From contig SNVD02009787.1 of the NCBI GenBank assembly GCA_013180625.2, positions 310,001-374,000 of the forward strand: 64,000 nt of DNA. The letters are read 5' to 3'. Both the position numbers and the translations under genes were made by a program. Below the pieces are notes generated by a model that ran no database searches, was not told the DNA's origin, and saw only the letters and a program-made list of their open reading frames with translations. Positions 13,101-24,000 of this stretch are shown here, piece by piece; within the stretch, counting starts at the first letter, position 1, and each line of letters begins with the position of its first letter. The DNA comes from Boswellia sacra (lineage: Eukaryota > Streptophyta > Magnoliopsida > Sapindales > Burseraceae).

Positions 13101-13745
13101 TATGTTTACGACTCTTTTTGGGGTCCTAACAAAATTGATTTGTCCTTTTTGGTAATTACACTATAGGAATGGGGCATTTTTTCATTATTAGTAGTATTTT
13201 CACTAAAAAATTGTGTTGAAAGAATAGTGGATTCACGTATATTTTCAACGTGTTTCCAACTTTTACACTAACTTTACCACTGTTACACCCTTCTTCACGG
13301 CTTCATCAAATTTTGATATAGAACCCATTTTTTGTGAACAGTAAATATTTTACGACTATTTTCTCTGGGTTTATGACTTTTTGACATGCATTCTCTCACA
13401 AAATTTATTCCTCCTTTACGATTATTACACTATAGGAATGGTGCATTTTTTTCATCATGAATAGTATTTTCAAGAAAAAAAGTGCTCAAATTATAGTGCA
13501 TTCACATGTATTTTCAGACTATTTGCAACTCTTAGATCCAAATTTGCTGCTATTACACTCTTCTTCACTGCTTCGTCAAAATTTGGTTTTGACCCCCCCT
13601 TCATGAACAGTCAATCGTTTATGACTATTTACTCAACGTTTACGACTCTTTTTGGGGTCATCACAAAATTTATTTCTCCTTTATGATTATTACAGTATAG
13701 GAATTGTGCATTTTTTTCATTATTAATAGTATTTTTGCTTTAAAA
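10190..13745. repeat. Tandem array, ~260-bp monomers (segment C)
   Basis: Longest uninterrupted part of the array. The word GGAATGGTGCA or a one-base variant recurs near 10,256, 10,575, 11,598, 11,857, 12,124, 12,369, 12,636, 12,901, 13,166, 13,437 and 13,702, mostly 245-271 bp apart. Types A and B mostly alternate, giving a dimer of about 520 bp. Modules based on TTTACGACT are shared with the 113-bp array. The array breaks off around 13,745 into AT-rich unique-looking DNA. Confidence 0.88.
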
Positions 13746-14405
13746 AATATGTTCAAAGACTCTTTTTGGTCCACAAGTAATTAAATCACTTATTTAATTT
13801 ATATTTTAAAATTTAATGTAATGAATTTGGTATGTTGGGGGTCGGACAACCAATACTTGAAACAAGCAATAGGTTGTATTGGTTTTTTTTTTTTTTCTCA
13901 AGTAGCTCCAACTACAACAGCAGCTTTAGCAGTCCAGTTGTTGAACAGTAGCAAATTTCATAAATTTTATATAGATATTTATAATGTTGAAAGTTTGTTT
14001 ATGGCTTTTATTAAAAATTAGGGCAAGATGATAATTTTTAATAAAATTACTTTTTTAGACAATTTTAACATTTAATTCATTTTTCAATATAAGATTATAC
14101 CAAGTATGTGTCTACATAATATATTGTACTGCTTTTATTGATTATTCTTAACATATATAGTACAATATTAACTTTTGTTCTTTTCTTTTCTTGTGATTGC
14201 AATTAATTTAATTGTAATTTTATTTTTTAAAGTACATGTTAAAAGAACTTGTAAAATTTTTAATCTCTTAAATGTTAATTAAGAGAATTAACTATTGATT
14301 AATATTTATTTCAAAGTTTGAATATTAAACTAATTCATTAAGTAAATATATTGTATATATGATAAATATTAATTTTCAAAATTACTTTTTCAATAATCCT
14401 TTAGG

Positions 14406-14524
14406 CAGGAAAGAATTTCTTTCCATGTAATAATATATTATATTAATCTGATTGCTAATCTGTTAAATTATGTATACAAATTAGCAATCAAATTAATTCT
14501 TTCCTAATGGTTTATTACATGTCA
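14406..14524. repeat. MITE-like inverted repeat
   Basis: Nested inverted words CATGTAATAA / TTATTACATG and TCTGATTGCTAAT / ATTAGCAATCAAA flank a short spacer, so a single strand could fold into an imperfect hairpin. No target duplication was identified; a decayed MITE is likely. Confidence 0.45.
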
Positions 14525-14619
14525 ATTACATTAATTGTAATAAAAATATAGTTGAGCTCCAGGTAATTAATTATCACTACAACTATAGAATAAATGATAT
14601 TAATTAATCATTACATTAT

Positions 14620-14622
<3 letters not shown>

Positions 14623-14666
<44 letters not shown>
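14623..14666. repeat. (AT)n microsatellite
   Basis: Uninterrupted AT dinucleotide run of about 44 bp. Confidence 0.95.
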
Positions 14667-14673
<7 letters not shown>

Positions 14674-15635
14674 TTTATGAAAATAGATTATATGAATGTT
14701 AAGATTTTGGGTAATTATCGATTGGCCAAAAATGATGTAATGAGGATTAGTATAATTAATTATATTATTAAATAATTATAAAATAAACTATGATAAGATA
14801 AGAAAATTATGCCAAAAAAAATTATTGCAAAGTGGGCTAGGTGCCAAAGAAGTTTTTCTATGTAAGCTACAAAAACATCATTTACAAAAACTAAAATTAT
14901 TTGCAAAAAGGATAATTATAAGTAAGATTATAAAATAAATATATTAAAAAATGAAACATTTTCCTAGATTGCCACCTTCATATATTAAAACATAATTTTG
15001 TGTTATAATTAACTTATGTAATGTATACCAGTATTGTTGTTTTGATTCTATGAATGATAACATTTAATTAATAAATGCACGTTGCTAAAAGAATACTTGC
15101 TAATGTTTTCTAGATCCAATGAGTTCCAAATACATAACTTATTAACCCTTAATATTATCGTGGATAAGATTCCGTGGTTGTTTATGATATCTTTAGAAAT
15201 TTGATTTATAAGTATAATTTCACATGAATTTGAAATAATTACACATTAAATATTATACAGGCTATAAAAATTTACTTTTTTAATATATATTATAATAAAT
15301 ATTTTTTAATTTAAATATTAAAGTGTGTTATATAGTGATGCATATTTATGTCAAAATTTGAATATTACATTAATTTCATCAAAGTAACTATATTATATAT
15401 ATGGTAAAAGTAAATTAATTGTCCATTCTACATTAGATTGAAACCAATGACTTCCCATCTAATATTATACTTTTAATTTGATTATTAACTATTTAACTAG
15501 TTATGGAAATTTAGGATTAGATTGACTTTAATTAAGATAAATTTGTAAATAAATTCTTGACATTACTTTGATTCATAACTTACTAATCAATTAAACTAAA
15601 ATAGAACAAATTTATTTCAATTAGATTTTAAATGA

Positions 15636-15835
15636 AGGGGGCGGGAGGGTGGAAAGGGGAAGGCGGGGGGAGAAGGTGCAACTTGCTACTCCCCTTTCCC
15701 TTTTTTTGTCTTTTCTGTAGATGGCTGCTATTACCCTTTCCCTTTTTTTGTCTTTTCTGGTTTTAGCTACAGTGCATCTGTTGTATTAAAACAGCAAATG
15801 TACTAAAGCTAAAGCCGATAATTATACATCCGGTT
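15636..15835. repeat. Dispersed G-rich/hairpin repeat, copy 1
   Basis: A purine tract (GAAGGGG..GGAAAGGGGAAGGCGGG) is followed by an imperfect hairpin around 15,769-15,826 with arms GGTTTTAGCT..GTGCATCTGTTG and CAGCAAATGTACTAAAGCTAAAGCC. The same order (purine tract, then hairpin) occurs at 21,823-21,985, so this is a dispersed repeat. Its hairpin core resembles the end of the 149-bp MITE at 26,275. Confidence 0.65.
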
Positions 15836-16178
15836 ATGACTTTTTTTAGGTATTTACAACATTAATACATGTGTTTACGACTTTTACAAAAAAATTTGCA
15901 AGATTTATACATCCATTTACAAGTTTTCTAGAATCTTTTTTGACATTTGCACATCTGTTTATAACTTTTATAATGAAATTATGGTTATCTCTCTCTTGTG
16001 ATGAAAAGTACCTTGTTTGCGATCTTTATACGGTCATTTATAACTTTTATAAGTCTATTTACGATATTATTAACCCATTTACGAATTTTTTGCAAAATTG
16101 GGAATAACCATTTCTTAATATAGGCCGTTTATGATAATTATACGTCGGTTTACGATTTTTTTTTAGACATTTATGACA
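15836..16178. repeat. TTTACGAC-type array, left part
   Basis: One unit of roughly 330-340 bp built from TTTACGAC, TTTATAACTTTTATAA and TTTGCAAG modules, ending in TTTTAGACATTTATGACA. The next unit resumes after the inserted CACTA at 19,466. It resembles, but is not identical to, the 113/260-bp arrays at the left of the window. Confidence 0.7.
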
Positions 16179-16477
16179 CACTACAATAAATTATGTTTTC
16201 TACGTCACCTGTATACGGCGGGATTATACTACAGACGTAAATAAGATAACTTTACAACACTTGTCACCCGTATGCGACAGAAAACCCAACCCAAAAGCCC
16301 TTACTTTCAAAGCACCTGTTATAAAATAACTTTCCCTCGGCCCCTCCTCACTCCATTTTATCGAAATATTTAATCTTTTTAATTTGTTGCTCTAGAAGTC
16401 CTACTGTAGCCATAGAAATCGATCTAACTCTTCACTTTCTCAGAAGCCAAACAAACTTTTATTAGTATTTTCTACAA

Positions 16478-16610
16478 ATGAATCACTGTCAAATCATGGC
16501 ATCAATCCTGTTGCTGCAAGTCTTTTACAATTTCTAAATCATGTCACAGCAGCGGCTGGAGATGGTGCCGTGGAGCTCTTAACAGACATATCGATTTGTT
16601 CATTATGTTA
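16478..16610 (+). other. Exon-like fragment, unrecognised
   Basis: An open stretch of about 43 codons reading NHGINPVAASLLQFL..TAAAGDGAVELLTDI before a stop. Its amino-acid composition is normal for a protein, unlike the Phe/Tyr-rich frames around it. It lies inside the Pack-CACTA and may be another captured exon. I do not recognise the family. Confidence 0.3.
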
Positions 16611-17504
16611 GTGTTCTTTGTTTACCCTAATTTGTTAGGTTATGCTTCGATTTGATTTAACTTGATGTGATTTAACTTTGTCTCTTTCTCATTCTGCTCT
16701 GATTTCTCTTCTCTAGCTTGTTAGATTTTGATTGCTCTGTTAGGGGTTTTGATTTCTCTCTTTCGATTTTCCTCCTTTGATTTCTCCCATTCGTGGCACA
16801 ATCGAGTTCTAATTCTTGTCATAGTGAAGAGAACAGATGCTATAAGAGTTCATGCGAGGTTCTCAAAGATTTGCATAACGCCTACATCTTGCCGGTATAT
16901 TTATTGGAATAATACATTTTTTTATTTGAATAATTGTTCAAACAAAATGATTACTCAAAAATTGTTTGAATATTGTATTTCTTGTGGCATAAAGTTTCCT
17001 TTATCCCACAGCTTTTTTATTTGCTTTGGCCCAATCCGCTTTTATGGAGAGCTCAGATCTAGTTTGCATTTAGAATTATTAAATTTTTTGTATCAATTGT
17101 TCTCTGTGGTTGGATTTACGAGCTCATTGGCTTTAAATTATACATTTGATTTTGTTTTTGCTCCAAGAAAAAAGAAATGAAATTACCTGGTGCATCTCAT
17201 CTTGCGTTTTTGGGCTTTCATCTTTATCATTAGTTTTTGCACTTAAAAGAAGTGGCTTCCTTCATTAAGTTTCTCCATGGTTGCATGTGGGTTTTTATGT
17301 CTTCTAACCATTGTCCAACAACCTCATAGGTGTAATGGTGATTAAAGCAAATGCAAATAAGATAATGTGTGATGACATCAACAGTAGGAAGCAGAAGTAG
17401 AGTCAGAGCTACAGAAGCAGAAGCAGAGTCAGTGCAATGACATTAACATTGTGTGATGACATTAACAGTAGGAAGCACAAGTAGAGTCAGAGATGCAAAA
17501 GCAA

Positions 17505-18130
17505 AAGCAGTTGGACATAAGGTCTGGGAAGTAATTGGAATTTCTGTGGCATTGTTCATAATAATTATCCTCTCAGTGTTGTCCTTTTGTTTAACTTCAC
17601 GGAAGAAATCAAGGTCAGCTAGACAACCTTCCTGTTAGCCAAATGCCAACTGTTTCAAAGTAATTTCATTTATTTCTGTTTTCGGCAATCAAATTCTCAT
17701 TTGACGTCGTATAAGTCTTGCCTATTTGCATGAAGCCATTGAGCCAAAAGTAGTTCACCGAGACATTAAATCAAGCAACATATTAATTGATGATGACTTC
17801 AATGCAAAGGTCTCTAATTTTGGCCTGGCGAAGTTGCTGGGAAAAGCCATGTCACAACTCGAGTTATGGGGACCTTTGGGTAAGTATTTCTTCAAATACA
17901 GGACAGAACTTTTGTAGATAAAATTTTGTTTCTCTCACCTCTTTTTGCTCTGTTTCTTACTTATAAGGTCCTTTACTTTCCTCCTCCCAAAATGTTACAG
18001 ATATGTGGCTTCTCAGTATGCAAATACTGGCCTATTAAATGAAAAAAGTGATGTCTACAGCGTTGGGGTTGTTCTTTTGGAAGCAATTACTGGAAAAGAT
18101 CCTATGGACTATGGTCATCCTGCCCATGAG
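17505..18130 (+). pseudogene. Captured receptor-like kinase exons
   Basis: Three exon-like blocks in order. About 17,505-17,660 encodes a transmembrane segment (VWEVIGISVALFIIIILSV) and basic stop-transfer SRKKSR. About 17,712-17,879 covers kinase subdomains VI-VII (HRDIKSSN, then NFGLAKLLG). 18,001-18,130 covers subdomains VIII-IX ([28 protein letters not shown]). Introns survive: a GTAAG donor at 17,880 and a TTACAG acceptor at 18,000. The pattern matches the plant transmembrane RLK group of At5g18500/At2g42960 type. It is dead: the extracellular start, the ATP-binding lobe and the C-terminal end are missing, there are frameshifts in the juxtamembrane block and just after AKLLG, and the DFG motif reads NFG. 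Captured by the surrounding CACTA element. Confidence 0.85.
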
Positions 18131-18559
18131 GTCTGTAATAATTATGCATAGTCACATAATTTATTTAACTGCAGAAATTATATTTTTCTAATTATAGTTA
18201 TTTATCATCAATACAGTGAAGCAACTTAAGTTGACCATGGTAGTTACCATATGCTGCAAAATATTTAATATATATAGGTCCTTGGCTGCTAGCAATTTAT
18301 TAAAAATCTCTTTAATTATTTAATCTGCTTTGCTTGCTAGTATCTTTGAAAACAGTTTTGGTAGATTCTCTTTGTCCTAGTCTGATCGTAAGCTTTTTTT
18401 TTTTTTGGGTTAATGTATTGTAGGGTAATTTTGTTGCGAAAGCCACAAACCCTTTGCTGAAGCTTCAAAGCAATTGCGAAGCGCATCATCAGAATCCAGA
18501 TTACTCAAGTGGAAAGGTCGAAAATATAACCGAAACAGTTGTTCTATCTTTTGATTACG

Positions 18560-18960
18560 AATCTCTATAATATATATCCTTTTTCTAGTTTAGTTGGCTT
18601 GTTACTTGAATTTAGATTTTGGAGGAATTAATAGTCTTGCATGTGAATTGAATTGGGCTTGTTTTTTCATGTGAATTGGATTATTTTTTGAATGAACATT
18701 TTTAGCCTGCTCGGTATGCTGATCAATTTAGTAATTAATTTGTTGAACTTGCCCCAGTTTTTCTTATAGTTGTTCTTGTATTTGTTGATTAATTTTAGTT
18801 GGCTTTTGTTTTGGGTTTGTCGCAGTTTTGTACTGACAATTTCAAATCAATTTTGAATAAGTTTCAAAGCAAGGTAAAGTTAAAACAAATTAAAAATAAG
18901 GGTAATTTTTTAAAAAAATTATTGTTAAAGGCAAAAATATAATTTTGAATAAATTTCAAA
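18560..18960. repeat. Segment shared with 55,950-56,320
   Basis: The words GGCTTGTTACTTGAATT, TAATCTTGCATGTGAATTG, TTGTTGAACTTGC and TTTCAAATCAATTTTGAATAA occur in the same order here and at 55,950-56,320. It is therefore a dispersed repeat or a piece of CACTA interior present in two elements of the window. Confidence 0.75.
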
Positions 18961-19465
18961 AATAATAAATTAAAAAATTGTTAGGAGGTAAAATTGTAAA
19001 TTTCAATAAATTTAAAGTCAACTGTGTATTTAAAAAAATTTAAAAATAATGATAAATTTAAAAAGGTTGCAATGGAGGTAAAATTGTAATTTCAGTAAAT
19101 TTCAGAGGAGGGGTAAATTTAAAAAATTTAAAAATAACGGTAAATTTAAGAAAATTTACTATTAGGGTTAAAAATATAATTTTAATAAATTTCAAAGCAA
19201 GGGTAAATTTGTAATTTTATTCAAAATTATTTTTTTTCATTATTTAGTCTTTTACGGCAGCTATGAGGTGATGCAGATGGTCTTCCACGGCTGTAGAAGT
19301 ACCGTCGTAATTGACTGTACTCCCGACGCAAATAATCTAACGGGCCGCCATAGAAAATTTACGGCCCATATTATTTACGTCGGCCCAAGGTCTGTCGTAA
19401 AGCCGCTGTAAAAGACCTTTTACGACGGTAAAACTGTCGTCGCAAATGACCTTTTTTTTGTAGTG

Positions 19466-19960
19466 GCATTTGTACATCTATTTACAATTTTTATAAAAAA
19501 ATTTGCGAGACTTATATATATCTTTTATGACTTTTCCACATTCATTTTCGACATTATACGCTTGTTTACGACTCTCATAATTACCTTATGGTTGTCTCTC
19601 CTTATAATGAAAAGTGACACTATTTACGACTTTTTTATAGTCATTTGCGACTTTTATAAGTGTATTTATGACTATTACAAACCTACTTAGAAATTTTTAT
19701 GTAAAATTAGAAATTAACATTTCTTAGAATAGGTTTTTTATGATAATTATATGTCCATTTGTAACTTACTTTTAGGCATTCATGGTATTTATGCTTCCAT
19801 TTACGCATTGTATATAAAATAGTGAAATTTTGGATAACTCTTTTTCATATGAATAGGATGCTTGTTTATGACTTATACACATCCATTTATGACTTTTGTT
19901 AACATATTTACAATTTTTAAAGAGTTGTTTACGACTTATACATGAAGTTACAAATAATAA
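19466..19960. repeat. TTTACGAC-type array, right part
   Basis: Continues the unit seen at 15,836-16,178: ATTTACAATTTTTATAAAAA, CTTATGGTTGTCTCTC, ATGAAAAGTGACACT and TTTTATGATAATTATATGTCC match the left unit in order. The array decays into AT-rich DNA by about 19,960. Confidence 0.7.
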
Positions 19961-21239
19961 TAACATTAATAATTTTTTTATTTTTTAAATATTTTGTTAT
20001 AACTTTTATTGTTTTAAATATAAATTTTTTTATAGATATGTTTATCAATTAATAACAATATTCTATCTAGATTAATAACTAATTTTTTTATTTCTTTAAA
20101 TCTACATACAAAATTGGGGTTTTGGTTATAAAAAGCTGTTTTAATTTATTTAATTTGTGTTCTTGCATGGTAGATTATTTTTTAAAAGAACATTTAAACT
20201 TTAAATGTTCAAAAATAATATCTACCACTTTTTTCTCTATAAATAGTAATTTCGTTTACCACATTTTATGTACAGTTCACCATTTTTATTTTTCGTTTAC
20301 AATATTTATTTTATTGTTTTATTTGTTGATTTCTTTTGTTATTTATATTTTTTATAATGCATAATGTTACTTTATAACATAACAGTTATATCCATATATT
20401 GAATTTGAATTACGTGAGGGATATTAAAAAACTTTTTTTTAATATTGTTTTATGTGTACTTTTATATATTTCATATTATATTATATTAATAATATTATTA
20501 AATTTTATTTGCTTATATCTCCTTTTATTTGTTATGCATGTACTTTCATATATTTCATATTTAATAATAATGTTATGCGTGTGCTTTTATATATTTCATT
20601 ACAATATCTTAATAAAAATATTATTGATTATATAATATAATATTGTAAGATATTTAATATTAAAATTTAAATCATTTTCAATTAGGGTACCAAAAAACCA
20701 TTTTCCTTTTAATTTGTACTTAGCAATTAAAATTTTTGCTACTCTTATCTTAAATATTTTGAGCTATCCATTTCGAGTATAAATTAATCAACAAAACTCA
20801 TCAAATACTCATTCAAGATATGCATTCTATTCAATAGATTACTTAGGAATTTATTATTAACTTTAAAGTTTAATTTACTTAGAAAATCAAAGAAACGTTA
20901 AAAATTATCTTCATAAAAATAATAAATTTTAATTGATTATATCTCGTCTTTTTTTACTATTGTTATATATGTGCTTTTATATATTTTATATTATATTAAC
21001 TTAATAAAAATAATAAATAACTTTTGGTAAAATTAACTATCAATATTTTCTTAATATATTTTTCTTATTTATTTAATTTTTTCTGCATATTAGATTACTT
21101 TTGGTAGAATTTGCTTATAATCTTTTTTTATATTTATATTATCTTCATGTTAATTTATTTTTATTCTTCCATATATAAATACTTTGTTAAAATAACTTAA
21201 AATTAAAAAAAAATATCGTCTACTTTCTTTATTTTATAA
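19961..21239. other. Very AT-rich spacer with TTTATATATTTCAT repeats
   Basis: No gene seen. The phrase GTGCTTTTATATATTTCAT or a close variant recurs near 20,455, 20,540, 20,580 and 20,965. Open frames of 62-80 codons here are composed almost only of Phe, Ile, Leu and Tyr and follow from base composition. Confidence 0.6.
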
Positions 21240-21800
21240 CTCTTAATTTAATTCTCTTATTTATTTGTAAAATTAAATACATATTTACACAATAAAAGTC
21301 TTCATTTTATATATTAAACAATGACTATTAATGATCTACAGGTAATTATAATTACTTGTTTATTTATTTTAATAATTTGTATAATTACTTGTTTATTTAT
21401 TTGAATAATTTGTTACATATTTATTAATTTTATTTCAAAAAAATATTATATTTAATTTAATTTCCTTATTTATTTGTAAAATTGAATACATATTTACACA
21501 ATAAAAATCCTCATTATATATTGAACGGTGAATATTAATGATCTATAGGTAATTATAATTACTTGTTTATTTATTTGAATAATTTTTACATATTTATTAA
21601 TTTTATTTCAGAAAATATAATATATTTAATTTAATTTCCTTATTTATTTGTAAAATTAAATACATATTTACACGATAAAAGTCTTCATTTTATATATTTA
21701 ACGATGACTATTAATGATCTATAGGTAATTATAATTACTTATTTATTTATTTAAATAATTTATTACATATTTATTAATTTTATTTCAGAAAATATAATAT
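21240..21800. repeat. Tandem triplication, ~175-210-bp unit
   Basis: Three copies of a unit containing TTATTTGTAAAATTAAATAC, ATATTTACACAATAAAA, AATGATCTATAGGTAATTA and TAATTACTTGTTTATTTA, with the first word near 21,262, 21,471 and 21,647. Copies are well conserved. Confidence 0.85.
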
Positions 21801-21822
21801 ATTTTTTACTTTATAAAATTCA

Positions 21823-21985
21823 AAATGAAGGGGCAGGAGGAGGGAAAGGGGAAGGCGGGAGGCGTTAACCGGTTGCAACCGGCTGCTTCCCAATCATTTT
21901 TTTGTCTTTCTTTGCGCCTAGGAGTAAGTACATCTGCTGTTGTATTGAAACAGCAGATGTACTCAAGCTGGAGCCCAAGAAATAT
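21823..21985. repeat. Dispersed G-rich/hairpin repeat, copy 2
   Basis: Purine tract (GAAGGGGCAGGAGGAGGGAA) followed by a hairpin around 21,930-21,965 whose arms are GTACATCTGCTGTT and AACAGCAGATGTAC. Same architecture as 15,636-15,835. Confidence 0.65.
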
Positions 21986-23405
21986 CTTTCTTATTTAAAC
22001 AATATATCATATTATATACGCTGCAATTTGGAAAAATTTTATGAAACTTTCCATAGGACGTTTGATTTTCATCTAAAATCTAAATTTGATTATTCTCAAA
22101 CTTCAAACATTTAAAGTGTTTGTTTTTGGAATTTAAGTGATCTTTAGACAATTTTGTATTAATCAAAAAAGTTGAAAGTTTTATCTTTTATCTGAATACA
22201 AATATTTTAATCACTTATTACTTTTTTAATTCTTTAATTTTTTATAATTTATTTATTATCATTTGGTAAATAACTTAATATTTTATATTTTGGATATTAA
22301 TATTTATTTTTAATTTTATATTATAGTTCTATAGATATTTTTAAAAATTGTTTAATTAGGACTTAACTTATATATATATATCAAATTCTTTAAAAAAATT
22401 TTATTTACCCAATCATACACATATAAATAAATTAAACTCATAATAAATATTGATATGCAAATAATTCTACTATATCAAATGAAACAAGTGAAAATATATA
22501 AATGAGGGTAAATGTGTAAAAACATTGGTTTTAAACAATTTAATTCATATGTTAAAAAAAGAAAAAGAATATCATTCAGATTCTTATATTTAGAACTATT
22601 CAAACTTTAGTTTAACTAAAACCTATTCAAATTTCAGAAAAAAAAGTGTCAATATTGTACCATTTAATAAAACAAAATAAAGGAATGATTTTGTTCAAAT
22701 CTCCCTCTTTTACTCAATAAATCAAGCCATTATCTTTTTAATGTTCCTCCACGAATCAAAGAGAAAATGAAAAGAGTTTAAAAAAATGATTGCAAAGTGT
22801 TATGCAAAATCTAGAAATGCATATAATTGCAACAAATAATAGGGTAATGAATAGAGTATTGTCCCACAAAGATTGTGTTACTAATTACCAACATTAATCT
22901 AACTCATATTTTATTTGAATGATGAATAAATAATGACAATTTAATGATAAACAAATAGTAATGATAGCTAAACTAAACCATGAAATAAAGAAAACAATGA
23001 CACCGATTCAATTTATGAAGATTCCAAAGTATAATAGCTCTAGGATTTCAGATTTCACCAAGGTTACTTAATTTAAATTCATTAATCAAATCAATCAATG
23101 TTTATTCCTATGTAACCAGTAGATTTCACTCAATTAATTATTAGTCTATCATAAGAATTAATAATCTATCTTAATAAGCCAGATATACATCTTTGTCAAG
23201 CATTAATAATCTATTTTAATAATATATCAATCAATGTTTATTGAAATGCATTAGATACAAGAAATCTAAAATAGCTACACAAATTCCATAGATATCTGTA
23301 TCCTATGATAAACTTATAGTATATCATTCACTAACAGAAACAATTATCACTTCTTAGCTCAAATTGCATCTCTAAATTATGTAAAAGTTGATTAGGCCTT
23401 CACAA
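21986..23405. other. AT-rich spacer, nothing recognised
   Basis: No convincing open frame, splice pattern, RNA gene or repeat was seen on either strand. Confidence 0.5.
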
Positions 23406-24000
23406 CACTGCAACAAAAGTGAGATTCCATGACATGCCATAAATGCTATTGTAACGTGTTACATACCATTTTTCGAACATTATAACTACCCGTGCTATGC
23501 TTTTTTTTTTTTATAGCATCCATAAAAAACACTTTAGAACAATAGTATTTTCTATAACCAAAATGACACTTGGAAAATGCTATATATAAGTTGTATTTAT
23601 AGCAAATTCAAAATGTTATAATTTTTTTCAATATTCAATTTTTACATAAACATTGAAAATTGAAAATAAGTTATAGCATTATGAAAATGCTATGAATTTT
23701 ATAACATTCATGAATGTTATAAAATTCATAGCATTTTCATAATGCTATAACTTATTTTCAATTTTCAATGTTTACATAACATTCATGAATGCTATAAAAT
23801 TCATAACTTGCATATGAACGTTATAATTATTACCATATCCATGACTTGCATAAATCTCTATAATATATAAAATATATCATATAACACTTAAAAAAATTCT
23901 ATAATGTAATGATTTTTTTATTTATTTTATAGCATTCTTTGAAAATGTACTTATTTTAAAATTTGTGATTAATACAATTGGTAATAATAATAATCATTTG
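23406..24000. mobile_element. CACTA-like terminus with subterminal repeats
   Basis: CACTGCAACAAAA at 23,406 resembles a CACTA-superfamily end (CACTG variant). It is followed by about 550 bp packed with AATGCTAT/ATAGCATT words in both orientations, as expected of a subterminal zone. A perfect 120-bp palindrome lies within it (23,651-23,770). I could not find a matching right end in the window, so the element is truncated or its other border has diverged. A foldback element is an alternative. Confidence 0.5.
23651..23770. repeat. Perfect 120-bp palindrome
   Basis: Bases 23,651-23,710 are the exact reverse complement of 23,711-23,770, with no spacer and no mismatch; the centre is CATTCATGAATG. 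Outside it the match falls to 7 of 10 bases. Each arm holds two ATAGCATT-type subterminal motifs. Such a perfect, spacerless inverted repeat is unstable and so is probably recent. Its transcript would fold into a 60-bp perfect duplex. Confidence 0.97.

Larger units (their letters stand above)
13746..15635. other. AT-rich spacer, no gene recognised
   Basis: Very AT-rich sequence with many short A/T tracts. No convincing open frame, splice-like exon or RNA gene was seen. It contains a MITE-like inverted repeat (14,406-14,524) and an (AT)n tract, listed separately. Confidence 0.6.
16179..19465. mobile_element. Pack-CACTA element carrying kinase exons, 3.3 kb
   Basis: Left end CACTACAATAAA (16,179) and right end TTTTTTTTGTAGTG (ending 19,465) share the inverted CACTACAA, and the element sits inside a TTTACGAC-type array that continues on both sides. 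The flanking triplets are ACA and GCA, so the 3-bp duplication is imperfect. The right subterminal zone (19,250-19,460) is dense in ACGACGG, GTCGTAAA and ACGTCGG motifs in both orientations. No transposase is present. The centre holds exons of a receptor-like kinase, which makes this a gene-capturing (Pack) CACTA. Confidence 0.75.

Noticed and set aside
2278..13155. Repeated 60-77-codon frames in the array (e.g. FVNSKYFTTIF type) as a small-protein family
   Set aside because: They recur only because the DNA repeats. They are Phe/Thr-rich, differ by frame-breaking indels between monomers and have no promoter or conserved start.
1741..13745. CACTATAGGAATGG in every 260-bp monomer as CACTA ends
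   Set aside because: It occurs once per monomer in one orientation with no inverted partner or target duplication; it is part of the repeat unit.
16728..17180. 150-codon plus-strand frame as a gene
   Set aside because: Phe/Tyr/Leu-rich product of T-rich DNA, no recognisable domain or splice context.
16176..19468. Exact 3-bp target duplication for the Pack-CACTA
   Set aside because: Flanks read ACA and GCA; one mismatch, so the duplication is not claimed although the ends are convincing.
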